Origin: Lachancea kluyveri NRRL Y-12651
Taxonomy: Eukaryota; Ascomycota; Saccharomycetes; Saccharomycetales; Saccharomycetaceae
Reading direction: 5' to 3'
Length of the DNA: 64,000 nucleotides
Assembly (NCBI GenBank): GCA_000149225.2
Contig: CM000690.1
Location: forward strand, 1,178,001 to 1,242,000
The position numbers were made by a program, and so were the translations under genes. How positions within the stretch are numbered: position 1 is the first letter of the stretch; each line of letters begins with the position of its first letter. The notes under the pieces were generated by a model. It did not search any database and was not told where the DNA came from. It saw only the letters and a list, made by a program, of their open reading frames with translations. Shown one piece after another: positions 38,657 to 48,006 of this stretch.

Positions 38657-39228
38657 GGTTGTGGTTGCGGTTGCGGTTGCGGTTGCGGTTGCGGTTGCGG
38701 TTGCGGTTGCGGTTGCGGTTGCGGCTGCTGTTGGATACTGCTAGGTGCATTACTGCCTCCACTATTAAAAAACCTTAGTGGGGTTTTTCCTACCGGCGTC
38801 CTTGCGGGAGGCTTTTGCAATAAGTTCAAAGCAGCTGGAGATTCAAACAAGAACTCTTTAAATTGCTCTGGAGAAGCTAGGAGAAGCTCATTCGCAAAAT
38901 TTTCGAACTGTAGAACAGAAGAGGGCTGTATATTCATATCATTCAGTGTAGCACCACTATTATTATTACTGCTACCGTTATTGTTGGTATTATTGGTATC
39001 ATTAGTACTACCTGCTGGTAAAATGCTGTTTTCGACCACTGAGTCATCTTCATGCTGGCTTTGCAATCGACCACTAGTGTGCGGTTGTGAGTACGGCGTA
39101 GGAAACTGAGTGGTTGTAGGCATGGGGCTGTTGAAAGCATACTTTAAGTTTTCTGAGATAGCTTTAAAAAATGCTTCCTCTTCTTCGTTTGCCATCTGGG
39201 ACTGTTGATCAGGGCTAGCTTCCTTCAT
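37648..39228 (-). CDS. NDD1: Ndd1, coactivator of G2/M (CLB2 cluster) transcription
   Basis: 526 residues from the ATG at 39228; another ATG follows at 39195. Ndd1 is recruited by Fkh2-Mcm1 and, once phosphorylated by Cdk and polo kinase, activates the CLB2 gene cluster. Blocks shared with S. cerevisiae Ndd1 (YOR372C) are NSPMPTTTQFPTPYS, VENSILPAGS, NIQPSSVLQFENFANELLLASPEQFKEFLFESP, LTPYGKKVLSEIGTPYAKMLASSNSALVDFQRARKE, YGSSPTTIQLNSSATHS, LPLSPTPK and IKMPELPKMGSFKSD. Many TP/SP sites suit Cdk control. A large Q tract followed by a QP dipeptide array interrupts the middle. The frame is open to 39333 but has no further ATG. Its start faces NUD1, with about 200 bp between. Confidence 0.95.
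38592..38727. repeat. Compound (TTG)n / (GGTTGC)n microsatellite in NDD1
   Basis: A nearly pure TTG run at about 38592-38656, about 21 glutamine codons on the NDD1 strand, passes directly into a TTGCGG hexamer array (about 38657-38724, some 10 units) that encodes alternating Gln-Pro. Two different unit lengths abut in one reading frame, both multiples of three. Confidence 0.9.
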
Positions 39229-39428
39229 ATTGCGTCCGCTATACTTGTTTATTTCTGAGGAGTTCTGTGTTGTGATTTTCTTTGTGGTAAAGAATTTTCT
39301 TTGGGGATTTTCGCGTAGTGAGGGTAACTTCACATGACTTGGAAGAGATTACGATGCTTAGCAGCTACACAAAACGCTCAATAAGAAAGATTCGAGCACA
39401 CGCAGTGCAAAGAATATCACGAATCTCC

Positions 39429-41750
39429 ATGTCTACTGAGTATTCTCCGTCCAGAAGCTTAACTGATACTTTACAGAGATTTCACATCACTTCACCTGGA
39501 AAATCTAGACTTTATGGAGGTGGTAGCGATGGCATTGGCATTGGCAATAATAACAACAACAAGTTCAAGGACTACGTAGAAAACAATGAATTTGAAGAAT
39601 CGAAGTTTGACACACAGCTGGAAGAGGTACAGCCGCCTCCGAAAAGTGCAAAATCCTATATTAGCAAGTTGAACGACTGGTCTGTTAATTACGGCACGGT
39701 ACAACAAGGAAAACCGAATACACAGGAAAACGAAGAGCCACCCCAGTGGAAGATGTATCTAAAGCCAGAAGAAAAAAACCAAGAAAGTACACAGACTCGA
39801 AACAAGCAAAACTCACTTTCTGACTTAATTGTGACCACATCACTGAGCGATATTTCCTTGATTCCTACAAATACTTTTAAAAGGAGAAATGGTAATTCCA
39901 AAATGCTAAGTGATGAAATAACCGATGATCCAGCTCAAGAGGCTCTAGGTGTATTCGATAATATGTTAAAGCATCAAAAATCTGCCAATCAACCTCTCTT
40001 GAGAGGACGGGATCCAACTGTTGTTGATATTGAAGACGATGGCCAAAGTTATCAAAGTTCAGAGTCCTCGTCATCAGATACCTCGTATTACCATGAAAAT
40101 GATCCATCATCCATATCTCCGAGTCTGAAGGAGCATCGTACGGTCTACCAGGGCTCCACTGCGGTTGCGAGCCAAGCCCCTAGCGGGGTGGCACAGAGCC
40201 ACAACGGGTTAAAACTGATTACTCCAGAAGATGCGGGTATGATCTATAACTACGTCGAAGGAGTATGGGACAAACCTCCAACACATCAAGATGTTTCCAG
40301 CCGGACCTTGGATAGCGGTACGCAGAGTAATGTGACGAACGCAACGACAACTGAAACGGCAACTGTCACATCATTCGAGGATGAAGACGACGAAAGCTCT
40401 CTAAACAAATCGGTGTCGTTCAAGCTGCCCAAGACAAAAATTGACAAGAAGCATGAATCTGCACTACAAAACGAGATTAGTGAAGAATTTGTTGACAATA
40501 CACCTCTATCGACGCCCAGAATTGACAGTAAATTCACGGTAACACCGACTGCTCCGTCAGAGAATCATCAGAAGAAGGGGAAGAAAAGTGTAGTGCAAAG
40601 GCAACTACTCAATACAGTGGCCACAGGCGACCTCACCACAAACATGGTTGGTAACGTCACAGATGTATCGCAAGTGGACACATCGTTCCACCTAAGTAAA
40701 AGTGCAGTAGTTTCTGCTTTGACAGATGTTATACCGCACAAGGAGTCGTGGGATCAAATGCGCCATGTCGATTTGAGTGGGAAAGCGCTAGAGAGCATTG
40801 TAGAAATGGACGAGTTGTTGCCAAACGTGACGGCGTTGAACCTTCAGGCGAACAAATTGAACTCTTTAACGGGTGTACCGACCAAGACAATGGTATTGAA
40901 CTGTAAGGACAACAGGTTGGGCTCGTACTGTAAACTAGACCACTTGGTGCACTTGGAAGAAGTAGACATCTCCTACAACAAATTGGGAAATAACCTATCG
41001 ATATTCTCACACTGCCTGCATCTAAAAAAGGTCAATGTCTCACACAACAGCATCACATCTTTACACGGTTTAGGCCAATCGCGGCTCTTGGCGCTGGACC
41101 TATCACACAACCGCCTTATCGGCGTTTTAAACTTTGAGCAGCTAGTGGATCACGACGAGGCTTGGACCTATCTAGAAGAATTGGATCTCTGTGGGAACAA
41201 GTTAACCGGCCTCAAGGGTCTCCATCTGCTACCCAATCTAAGAGTGTTGAAAGTAGACGGCAACCCAATAGAGGCCATCGGCGGCAAAAACAGCCGTTTG
41301 AGAACACTCTCCGCGAGACAAAACCCAGCGTTGAAAAACGTGACTTTTGAGAATTTCCCGTACTTGCGCATTCTTCGTGTGAATGGCGAAAGCCTAGACA
41401 TCGGTGAGAAAGGGCTACCGCAGACATTGGAAGAGTTGGAGGTGGTTGGCGGATCGCGCTTTTCGTGGGATTGTGTGCCGCCGTTCTTACGTAAACTCTC
41501 ATTACGAGCGGCGGGGATCGATCGGCTCCCACCCGGATTCATCGCATGGTGTCCAAATCTGCACACCCTCTCGTTACGAGACAACCGATTGGCCAGTGTT
41601 GTTGGCTTGGTAGAACAATTACCGCCACACTTGCAACGTCTCGACCTTAGAGGTAATCCGGTAACACAGTTTGCCAGTGACCACGACCGCAGGCTGTTCC
41701 GAGAAGCGGTCATGGCTCTATTACCGGAGTTACATCGCGTTGTCCTATAA
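39429..41750 (+). CDS. NUD1: Nud1, leucine-rich spindle pole body scaffold (centriolin-like)
   Basis: 773 residues from the ATG at 39429. Nud1 is an outer-plaque protein that holds Spc72 in place and acts as scaffold for the mitotic exit network (Cdc15, Bfa1/Bub2, Mob1-Dbf2). The N-terminal half is disordered, acidic and rich in S/T-P sites. The C-terminal 300 residues carry leucine-rich repeats (VTALNLQANKLNSL, LEEVDISYNKLGNNL, LKKVNVSHNSITSL, LLALDLSHNRL, LEELDLCGNKLTGL, LHTLSLRDNRL, LQRLDLRGNPV). MSTEYSPSRSLTDTLQRFHITSPGK aligns with the S. cerevisiae start; an ATG at 39354 would add 25 basic residues and cannot be excluded. The LRR part is noticeably GC-rich. Matches YOR373W; its partner SPC72 is also in the window. 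Confidence 0.93.
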   Translation: MSTEYSPSRSLTDTLQRFHITSPGKSRLYGGGSDGIGIGNNNNNKFKDYVENNEFEESKFDTQLEEVQPPPKSAKSYISKLNDWSVNYGTVQQGKPNTQENEEPPQWKMYLKPEEKNQESTQTRNKQNSLSDLIVTTSLSDISLIPTNTFKRRNGNSKMLSDEITDDPAQEALGVFDNMLKHQKSANQPLLRGRDPTVVDIEDDGQSYQSSESSSSDTSYYHENDPSSISPSLKEHRTVYQGSTAVASQAPSGVAQSHNGLKLITPEDAGMIYNYVEGVWDKPPTHQDVSSRTLDSGTQSNVTNATTTETATVTSFEDEDDESSLNKSVSFKLPKTKIDKKHESALQNEISEEFVDNTPLSTPRIDSKFTVTPTAPSENHQKKGKKSVVQRQLLNTVATGDLTTNMVGNVTDVSQVDTSFHLSKSAVVSALTDVIPHKESWDQMRHVDLSGKALESIVEMDELLPNVTALNLQANKLNSLTGVPTKTMVLNCKDNRLGSYCKLDHLVHLEEVDISYNKLGNNLSIFSHCLHLKKVNVSHNSITSLHGLGQSRLLALDLSHNRLIGVLNFEQLVDHDEAWTYLEELDLCGNKLTGLKGLHLLPNLRVLKVDGNPIEAIGGKNSRLRTLSARQNPALKNVTFENFPYLRILRVNGESLDIGEKGLPQTLEELEVVGGSRFSWDCVPPFLRKLSLRAAGIDRLPPGFIAWCPNLHTLSLRDNRLASVVGLVEQLPPHLQRLDLRGNPVTQFASDHDRRLFREAVMALLPELHRVVL

Positions 41751-41869
41751 GCTGGGAGGACGAACGGCGCATGCAGGTGTTGTATATATCGCTATGTTTT
41801 TAAAATGCAATCTCCGATTTTCAAATGGCGGGGTTCCCCGCTCTGCTGCTCGGGCTCGGCGTTTCAAGC

Positions 41870-41882
41870 GGCGGCAGCCGCC
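41870..41882. promoter_or_regulatory. GGCGGC-A-GCCGCC dyad in ALD4 promoter
   Basis: A perfect dyad of two URS1-like cores around one central A, about 295-305 bp upstream of ALD4. The same core pair, with wider spacing, lies upstream of ACS1. Confidence 0.6.
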
Positions 41883-42080
41883 CAACAGAATATGCGTCAG
41901 TCCGCGCAGACGCCAGCAAAAAAGCCAGAAATAGGGGAAAGAGCAAACAGCTGCGTCAGCATGTCCGTTGTCCCTCTGCGGGGTTTGTCCTTCCTCTCCA
42001 ACAAAGGATCGTTAGAAATACACAAGGAGGGAAGGAGTGTGGGGGTTCCAAGGTTCCATCGGCTACCGAGGGTGTAGATG

Positions 42081-42088
42081 TATATAAA
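42081..42088 (+). promoter_or_regulatory. TATA box of ALD4
   Basis: TATATAAA, 94 bp upstream of the ALD4 ATG; a canonical yeast TATA element. Confidence 0.7.
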
Positions 42089-42174
42089 GGGGTGGTACAC
42101 TCTCTGTTCGAGTATCTTCACGGATTAATCTTCCACTAGCAGAATCTAAGACTGAAAATAAATCTAATAAAAAC

Positions 42175-43731
42175 ATGTTTGCCAGATCCGCGCTGCTATT
42201 GAGAAGCTCTTCTAACCAAGTCGGCAGGATTACTCTACGTTACTACTCTCAACTGCCCTTATCTATTCCAATTAAACTACCAAATGGCATCGAATACGAA
42301 CAACCAACCGGGTTGTTCATCAACAACAAGTTTGTTCCTTCTAAGCAAGGCAAGACCTTTGAAGTCATCAGCCCCTCCACAGAGGAGGAGATCTGTCACA
42401 TCTACGAAGGTAGGGAGGAAGACGTTGACCTCGCTGTCGAAGCCGCCGACAAGGCGTTTAAAAACGGCTCGTGGTCCACTGTTGACCCTCTTGTCAGGGC
42501 TAACGCCTTGAACAAGTTGGCAGATCTCATCGAGAAGGACAAGGAAACCATTGCATCCATAGAATCCCTGGACAATGGTAAAGCTATAACCTCTGCTAGA
42601 GGCGACATTTCATTGGTTGTCAACTATTTGAGATCCTCTGCGGGCTATGCCGACAAGATCGACGGTAGATTGATCAACACTGGGTCTACCCACTTTTCGT
42701 ACACGAGAAGAGAACCTCTAGGTGTTTGCGGCCAGATTATTCCATGGAACTTCCCATTGTTGATGTGGGCATGGAAGATTGCTCCTGCTTTGGCTACTGG
42801 TAACACCGTGGTTTTGAAGACTGCGGAATCCACTCCGCTATCCGCTTTGTACGTTTCTCAATATATTCCAAAGGCTGGTATCCCACCTGGTGTTGTCAAC
42901 ATCGTTTCTGGTTTCGGTAAGATTGTTGGTGAAGCTATTACTACTCACCCGAAGATTAAGAAGGTTGCCTTTACGGGCTCCACCGCTACTGGCCGTCACA
43001 TTTATCAGAACGCTGGTGTCAACTTGAAAAAGGTTACGTTGGAATTGGGTGGTAAGTCTCCAAACATCATCTTTGCCGATGCCAACTTGAAGGAGGCTGT
43101 CAAAAATGTCATTTTAGGTATCTATTTCAACTCTGGTGAAGTTTGCTGTGCAGGTTCTAGAGTTTACGTTGAAGAATCCATCTATGACAAGGCCGTTGAG
43201 GAGATCAAGGCTGCTTCTGAGGCTGTTAAAGTTGGTGACCCATTCGACGAGTCTACCTTCCAAGGTGCTCAAACTTCTCAAAATCAATTGGACAAGATTT
43301 TGAAGTACGTTGAAATTGGTAGAAAGGAAGGTGCTACTTTGGTTACTGGTGGTGAAAGATTGGGTGACAAGGGTTACTTTATCAAGCCAACCATCTTTAG
43401 TGACGTTGAAGAAAACATGAGAATTGTCAAGGAAGAAATTTTTGGGCCTGTTGTTACTATCACCAAATTTAAGGACGTTGAAGACTTGGTGGAAAAGGCT
43501 AATGACTCTGAATACGGTTTAGCCGCCGGTATCCACACTTCCAACATCAACAATGCCATTAACGTCTCTAACAGGCTAAATGCTGGTACCGTTTGGATCA
43601 ACACATTTAACGATTTCCATCACTCTGTTCCATTCGGCGGTTTCAACGCTTCTGGTATCGGTAGAGAAATGGGTTCTGAAGCTTTGGACAACTACACCCA
43701 GGTTAAGGCTGTCCGTGTCAAGTTGGAGTAG
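42175..43731 (+). CDS. ALD4: Mitochondrial aldehyde dehydrogenase, Ald4-type
   Basis: 518 residues (S. cerevisiae Ald4, YOR374W, 519). It oxidises acetaldehyde to acetate in the mitochondrial matrix, using NAD+ or NADP+, and supplies acetate to acetyl-CoA synthetase. The presequence is residues 1-25 ([24 protein letters not shown]). The ALDH signatures are intact: [27 protein letters not shown], the general base Glu290 in LELGGKSPN and the nucleophile Cys324 in GEVCCAGSR, then KEEIFGPVV and [15 protein letters not shown]. Codon bias is high. Together with ACS1 in the same window it covers acetaldehyde to acetyl-CoA, and both promoters carry paired GGCGGC cores. Confidence 0.97.
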   Translation: MFARSALLLRSSSNQVGRITLRYYSQLPLSIPIKLPNGIEYEQPTGLFINNKFVPSKQGKTFEVISPSTEEEICHIYEGREEDVDLAVEAADKAFKNGSWSTVDPLVRANALNKLADLIEKDKETIASIESLDNGKAITSARGDISLVVNYLRSSAGYADKIDGRLINTGSTHFSYTRREPLGVCGQIIPWNFPLLMWAWKIAPALATGNTVVLKTAESTPLSALYVSQYIPKAGIPPGVVNIVSGFGKIVGEAITTHPKIKKVAFTGSTATGRHIYQNAGVNLKKVTLELGGKSPNIIFADANLKEAVKNVILGIYFNSGEVCCAGSRVYVEESIYDKAVEEIKAASEAVKVGDPFDESTFQGAQTSQNQLDKILKYVEIGRKEGATLVTGGERLGDKGYFIKPTIFSDVEENMRIVKEEIFGPVVTITKFKDVEDLVEKANDSEYGLAAGIHTSNINNAINVSNRLNAGTVWINTFNDFHHSVPFGGFNASGIGREMGSEALDNYTQVKAVRVKLE

Positions 43732-44039
43732 AGAAAGAGAGAGAGAGAGGGAGAAAAAAAAAAAAAGAAAAGAATTAAATGAGTACAAACTGATGAACTA
43801 TGTATGAATGTATCTATGTATGCTGACTACGGGTAGCGGCTTACATTGTTTTATTTTTTTTTTTTTTATTTCACTTCTCTGTTTCTAATTACGTTGTTTT
43901 CTTTTTCCCTTCCGCCTCTTTTTTTAGTTTAGGTACATCGATCTTTTTTTTTTCTTCAAGTACACATCAAAATGATTATATTCTTTTATTTCTGAAAATT
44001 ACATAAAAGGCAGTTACTTTCTCCTTTTGTTTCTCACAT
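43732..44039. other. ALD4-CNE1 convergent intergenic region
   Basis: 308 bp with a GA-rich purine run right after the ALD4 stop (43732-43772) and several T tracts. No gene seen. Confidence 0.6.
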
Positions 44040-45830
44040 TCATTCGACGTCCTCTTCGATGATGGAAATTTCCAATTCTTCTTCATACTCATCATCGGAC
44101 TGTAGCTGTACGATTCTTCTGGAGATTAGTTTTGAGGAACCCTTGGAAGTCGCAGTCGTTTCCCCTTTCTCAGAGACAGCCTCGCATCCAGGGTTCTCTT
44201 GCTCCTTCTGCTCCTTTTGCTTTTTCACTTCCGTTTTTCCGTCAATAGAGTCACCAGTACTCCACAGCATGAATTTAATCATGCCGACCACTGTTATACC
44301 AAGAATCACCAACATTATGACACCAGCTACCATTCCTTTGAACAGATCATCTAAAGCGAGAAATTTGGTAACGACAAAGTTTGTAATGACGTCAAAAAAG
44401 TTTCTGGTCTCGAAATCCGCTTCTGGCTCTTTTGGCTTGGCAATTTCTGGCTCAGGTTCGTTTACCTTTATTTCTCGCTTTTCCAATTCCAGTTTAGGTA
44501 AGAAAGTCTTGTTACCTAATTTTTCGGCTTCCTCGATGGAGTTTCCGATGTAAAGGTTGTCAAAGATAATGTCATTGGCAGTGCTCCATATGTCAAAGAC
44601 TACCGCACCAATAGGCTTTTCAAATTTAGCAGGCGTTTCGTCTTCGTAGTATTCAGGATTTTCAACCAATTCAGGTTCCCATGTACCCTTGTAATCTGGG
44701 TTGGGAACCATAGGAGGTTCCCAGTTACCTTTGTATTTAGGATTTTGTACCATCTTGGGCTTCCATGTACCACAACCAGTTGATGAATAACAAGCAGGAT
44801 TCTGAACCAGTGGTGCAATCCATTCGCCATCTTCAGCTTCGTTCCAGAAGCCTGGTTTTTGAGCATTAGGATTAGGAATAAATTCAGGAATAGACTCATC
44901 CCAGCCGTCAGGTTTGACATGTGTAGGATCTGGAATCTTAAAAGGTTCACTTTCATCCCAGTCGTCCGGTTTTTGAACTTCTGGATCTGGAATCACCGCG
45001 CGATCATCCCAATCATCCGGTTTCACACTTTCAGGGTTTGGAATCATTTTTGGGGGATTTAAAGGTGGTCCAAAAACACCCTCAGATAGCAAACTACCGG
45101 CTTTGACGACTTCTCCATTAACTCTAATTTCGAATTCTTGACTAGATTGGTTAAGAACCAAAGTGTACAGAGTTGACAATGGGGAGTCCAATTTGGAAGG
45201 TGGAGCTTCCAACAAAAACTTTTCCTCTGATTCACCGGTTACTGGATTAGTTCTTCTCAAGACTAAATGAATCTCGTTTGTATACATACCACATTGGTCG
45301 GGACCGAAAACCAACTCAAATGGAGTGGTATGATCAAACGAGGACAGGTCTTCTTCGATTGGAGGCAATAGTTTTAAATAAGCACCACCGCATTCCAACG
45401 CCTTTTGTAGTTTTACTTCATACTGGACCACAAATGTTGAATTAGTGTCGGGTTCGATTGGGTGAGGCAACTTTCTTGCAATCGAACAACGTTCTTTGGA
45501 GCTCCCAACAACAAGAGATAAATCGTTTTTAAATCCTGGAACCAAATAGGCCTCTTCCAATTTCCATTTCCCTGGAAAGGCTTTGAATTTGGCATCAGAG
45601 CCGTCTTCAGTCAATTCGTATTCAGAAACGACCCAATTCTTGTAGAATTCCTTTGATGAAGAATACTGAAAATTTTCCCAAAAAGATTGCGAAGAAAGTT
45701 GTACTTGATCGAAATCTTTAGGTAAAGCAGGATGCTCAATTTGGTATTCTCCCTTTACCAAAGGATTCTGAGCATAAGATAACGTTACCAATGCCAATAT
45801 AGCGGTAAGCTGATACTTAGAAATGATCAT
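44040..45830 (-). CDS. CNE1: Calnexin, full-length with cytosolic tail
   Basis: 596 residues. Calnexin is an ER membrane lectin chaperone that binds monoglucosylated glycoproteins. A signal peptide (ISKYQLTAILALVTLSYA) leads into the lectin domain with the KFENQ-type region and SSKERCSIARKL/ALECGGAYLKLL cysteines. The P domain has four type 1 motifs (IPNPESVKPDDWDD, IPDPEVQKPDDWDE, IPDPTHVKPDGWDE, IPNPNAQKPGFWNE) and four type 2 motifs (WIAPLVQNPACY, WKPKMVQNPKY, WEPPMVPNPDY, WEPELVENPEYY). A transmembrane segment (about residues 499-523) is followed by a 73-residue cytosolic tail, acidic at its end (DDEYEEELEISIIEEDVE). S. cerevisiae Cne1 (YAL058W, 502 residues) lacks this tail and has little P-domain divergence; this gene keeps the ancestral layout. 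Confidence 0.96.
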   Translation of the reverse strand: MIISKYQLTAILALVTLSYAQNPLVKGEYQIEHPALPKDFDQVQLSSQSFWENFQYSSSKEFYKNWVVSEYELTEDGSDAKFKAFPGKWKLEEAYLVPGFKNDLSLVVGSSKERCSIARKLPHPIEPDTNSTFVVQYEVKLQKALECGGAYLKLLPPIEEDLSSFDHTTPFELVFGPDQCGMYTNEIHLVLRRTNPVTGESEEKFLLEAPPSKLDSPLSTLYTLVLNQSSQEFEIRVNGEVVKAGSLLSEGVFGPPLNPPKMIPNPESVKPDDWDDRAVIPDPEVQKPDDWDESEPFKIPDPTHVKPDGWDESIPEFIPNPNAQKPGFWNEAEDGEWIAPLVQNPACYSSTGCGTWKPKMVQNPKYKGNWEPPMVPNPDYKGTWEPELVENPEYYEDETPAKFEKPIGAVVFDIWSTANDIIFDNLYIGNSIEEAEKLGNKTFLPKLELEKREIKVNEPEPEIAKPKEPEADFETRNFFDVITNFVVTKFLALDDLFKGMVAGVIMLVILGITVVGMIKFMLWSTGDSIDGKTEVKKQKEQKEQENPGCEAVSEKGETTATSKGSSKLISRRIVQLQSDDEYEEELEISIIEEDVE

Positions 45831-46226
45831 TTATTTGAATTCTGCTCCCTTCACTTCTTAAACGAATGATTAATGTTTCGAGGATCGATCGACCAAAACT
45901 GCCCTTTTTTCTGTGAGAGATTGCCGGAAATGTGGACAGAGAAATCTGACAAAAGTTTATTTTATTCGTTTTACGTGATATTTATCTGGTAGAGGCATAT
46001 ATCCTTGTGTAAACTAGAAATTGCTACGAGTATTTTTAGACTTTATATTAGATCAAAATCCTATCACTATAAGCCCTTGGCCCTATTTTGCGATACGATT
46101 TTTTATACTTTTAAAAGAATCCAAAGGGTTACAAACATTCCTGATCTATAGAGTTTTCGAAGTTTCCTAGTGAATGGGGGAACTAAAATACTGTACAAAC
46201 ATAGTTATATTAAATGCTTACCAATA
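45831..46226. other. CNE1 upstream / ECM1 downstream region
   Basis: 396 bp, AT-rich. I see no gene and no clear unfolded-protein-response element. Confidence 0.5.
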
Positions 46227-46763
46227 CTATGCCTCCACGTCATCCATTAATGCACTAAATGCATTAGATGCTTCTGTAAGAGGTTTTTCAGCTTCCACCT
46301 CTTTTTCCTCTTCGATGTCGCCTGTAGCATCGCCTACATCCTCTACTGGTTTAGTGTCTGATGCATTCGTATCCTGCAATAGAGCAATTTCACGTTTGAT
46401 ACTCTGGTTTGTACTGTCCCAGCCAGCTTTTCTGGCATTCTGAACGTACTTGGCTTTGGAAATAGCCTTTTCAATCTTTCCGTCCAACCTACTAGTGAAA
46501 TTTAATGCACGTTCCAGTCTTTCTTTATCCATAGTAGTTATTGGGTTCTTCTGTATTTGCTTTTTACCAATTTTGCTGTCCTTTCTTGACCTTTTGTTCA
46601 TCTTAGCGTTAAGGAGGGCTTCATTCTTAGAGGCAGTTCTGATCATTGTACTGGTTAAATCAGTTTTTTCGGCTCTTGGTAGATCAGCCAAGGACTTGGC
46701 TTCCGGCTCTTCAGCCTCTAGTCTTCTTGCTGCTCTGGAGTGTTTAGAAACTTTTTTAGCCAT
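46227..46763 (-). CDS. ECM1: Ecm1/Alb1-like pre-60S ribosome export factor
   Basis: 178 residues. Ecm1 is a shuttling factor on late pre-60S particles that helps their nuclear export. The N-terminus AKKVSKHSRAARRLEAEEPEAKSLADLPRAEKTDLTSTMIRTASKNEALLNAKM and the block DKERLERALNFTSRLDGKIEKAISKAKYVQNARKAGWDSTN match S. cerevisiae Ecm1 (YAL059W) closely; the ending ALMDDVEA matches its LPDDVEE. Residues 1-80 are strongly basic and the C-terminal third acidic. The start at MAKK is the conserved one; S. cerevisiae has an annotated upstream extension. PAC and RRPE promoter elements confirm membership of the ribosome biogenesis regulon. Confidence 0.94.
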   Translation of the reverse strand: MAKKVSKHSRAARRLEAEEPEAKSLADLPRAEKTDLTSTMIRTASKNEALLNAKMNKRSRKDSKIGKKQIQKNPITTMDKERLERALNFTSRLDGKIEKAISKAKYVQNARKAGWDSTNQSIKREIALLQDTNASDTKPVEDVGDATGDIEEEKEVEAEKPLTEASNAFSALMDDVEA

Positions 46764-46825
46764 CTCGTCTATTGATTGCTTAGTTGTTTAGCTTCTATAT
46801 ATTCTAATAAGATTATCAAGTTAAC

Positions 46826-46833
46826 CTCATCGC
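46826..46833 (-). promoter_or_regulatory. PAC element of ECM1
   Basis: CTCATCGC on the plus strand, that is GCGATGAG on the ECM1 strand: an exact PAC element (bound by Dot6/Tod6), 63 bp upstream of the start codon. Confidence 0.9.
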
Positions 46834-46839
46834 ACGCTT

Positions 46840-46850
46840 AAAATTTTTCA
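46840..46850 (-). promoter_or_regulatory. RRPE element of ECM1
   Basis: AAAATTTTTCA, that is TGAAAAATTTT on the ECM1 strand: an exact ribosomal RNA processing element (Stb3 site), just upstream of the PAC element. The adjacent PAC-RRPE arrangement is typical of ribosome biogenesis genes. Confidence 0.9.
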
Positions 46851-48006
46851 ATGTCGGTAACCAAAAACTGTGGGACTGGCAAAAACATTGTAATTGCTCG
46901 TGAAAAAGTACTTAAGAGCATACGGAGAAAGACGTATACAGATATTACCTCGTGGATGTAACAAGCACGAAATCCAATTGTATTAAGCATTATTGGCATA
47001 GTAAATGGTGGATGATCAGATTGCACACGTTATGCAAAATATCAGGTCTATCACTGGGCAAAAGTATATAGAAAAGCTCTCCTGAACGGATCCCCCGTTT
47101 ATACAAAGTCTGTCTATACTGTTTGTGTCTCTCTCTCCAGGTACGGGATGGTCCCAGCGTTTCAAGATGCATTTTTCCAGCAGTTGAAACTGTCAAGTCA
47201 GAATATCTGTTACAGACACAATGTTGCTTCTCTCTTAATTCTAGCTCTACTAATGAAAAACTGAGCCCCTTGGGTCGGTATTTTGGAAACGTGGTTTTCG
47301 ACACGAGATACTTGGTAAGTTCAGTCATCCAGGGACTTTGCGAGAGAATTAACTCAAATAATTCGATGAGTCTCCCATTTCTTGCTGCTCTAAAAATTTT
47401 CTTTGCATGAAACAGTTATTTTCTTACTAAAAGTGACAGGATCTAGGAAATGGTTTATACCGGAGAAAGGACCGTAGAAATCTGGAATGGGTTCATAGTG
47501 GTCGGATAACTCTATGTGGAGTAGTCAAATTTCTTCTAAAAAAAGAGACACTGGATGGAAGGTCAAATTCAAACCTTTGAAAGAGTATTTGAGAGAATAC
47601 AAAACTGGGTTGGTGAACAGCTATATTTCAAGCTATACAAGCAATATCGAAAAGCACAATAGTGTCTGATAGAATATTCGCATTTCTTGTTGTTGTGACT
47701 ATTTTGTAGTTACATAACTATGGCATACCATTTCGAGGTCCCAGTTCTTTCAAAACGGTTTTTTTTTCAAATCATCTTCATTTAACAAAAACAACGTACT
47801 AAAAAAAAAAAAATCTTCTGGGTTGAATGATATACGAAATGATTACTGCTCTGGTTTCAAGTGCTTTGTGGAATTTGAGAAGTCGCAATAGTTTCAAAGT
47901 TACTGAGTCTTTAAAGATATCTCTTATAGCATCCTCAAGTAGTAAAAGCAAGCTTCCGATTCCGGCAGATATAGCCGGTGATTAAAATTTGGACTATATG
48001 TAAAGG

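Larger units (their letters stand above)
41751..42174. other. ALD4 promoter region
   Basis: 424 bp between NUD1 and ALD4, GC-rich at 41820-41920. It holds the GGCGGCAGCCGCC dyad (41870-41882), TATATAAA (42081-42088) and an overlapping AGGGG (42088-42092). No gene seen. Confidence 0.65.
46764..48006. other. BDH1-ECM1 intergenic region
   Basis: 1.24 kb. The right end near 46820-46850 is the ECM1 promoter with PAC and RRPE. The rest, down to the BDH1 stop, is unassigned; its open frames (largest 112 codons, 46990-47328 minus) show no domain or similarity I recognise. Confidence 0.55.

Noticed and set aside
39318-39428. Longer NUD1 start (GTG at 39318 or ATG at 39354)
   Set aside because: GTG is not a normal yeast start, and the extension has no similarity. 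The ATG at 39429 gives the S. cerevisiae-like N-terminus, though 39354 stays possible.
46990-47328. 112-codon minus-strand frame between ECM1 and BDH1 as a gene
   Set aside because: No similarity, no promoter signals and ordinary composition; the length is within chance for this many intergenic bases.
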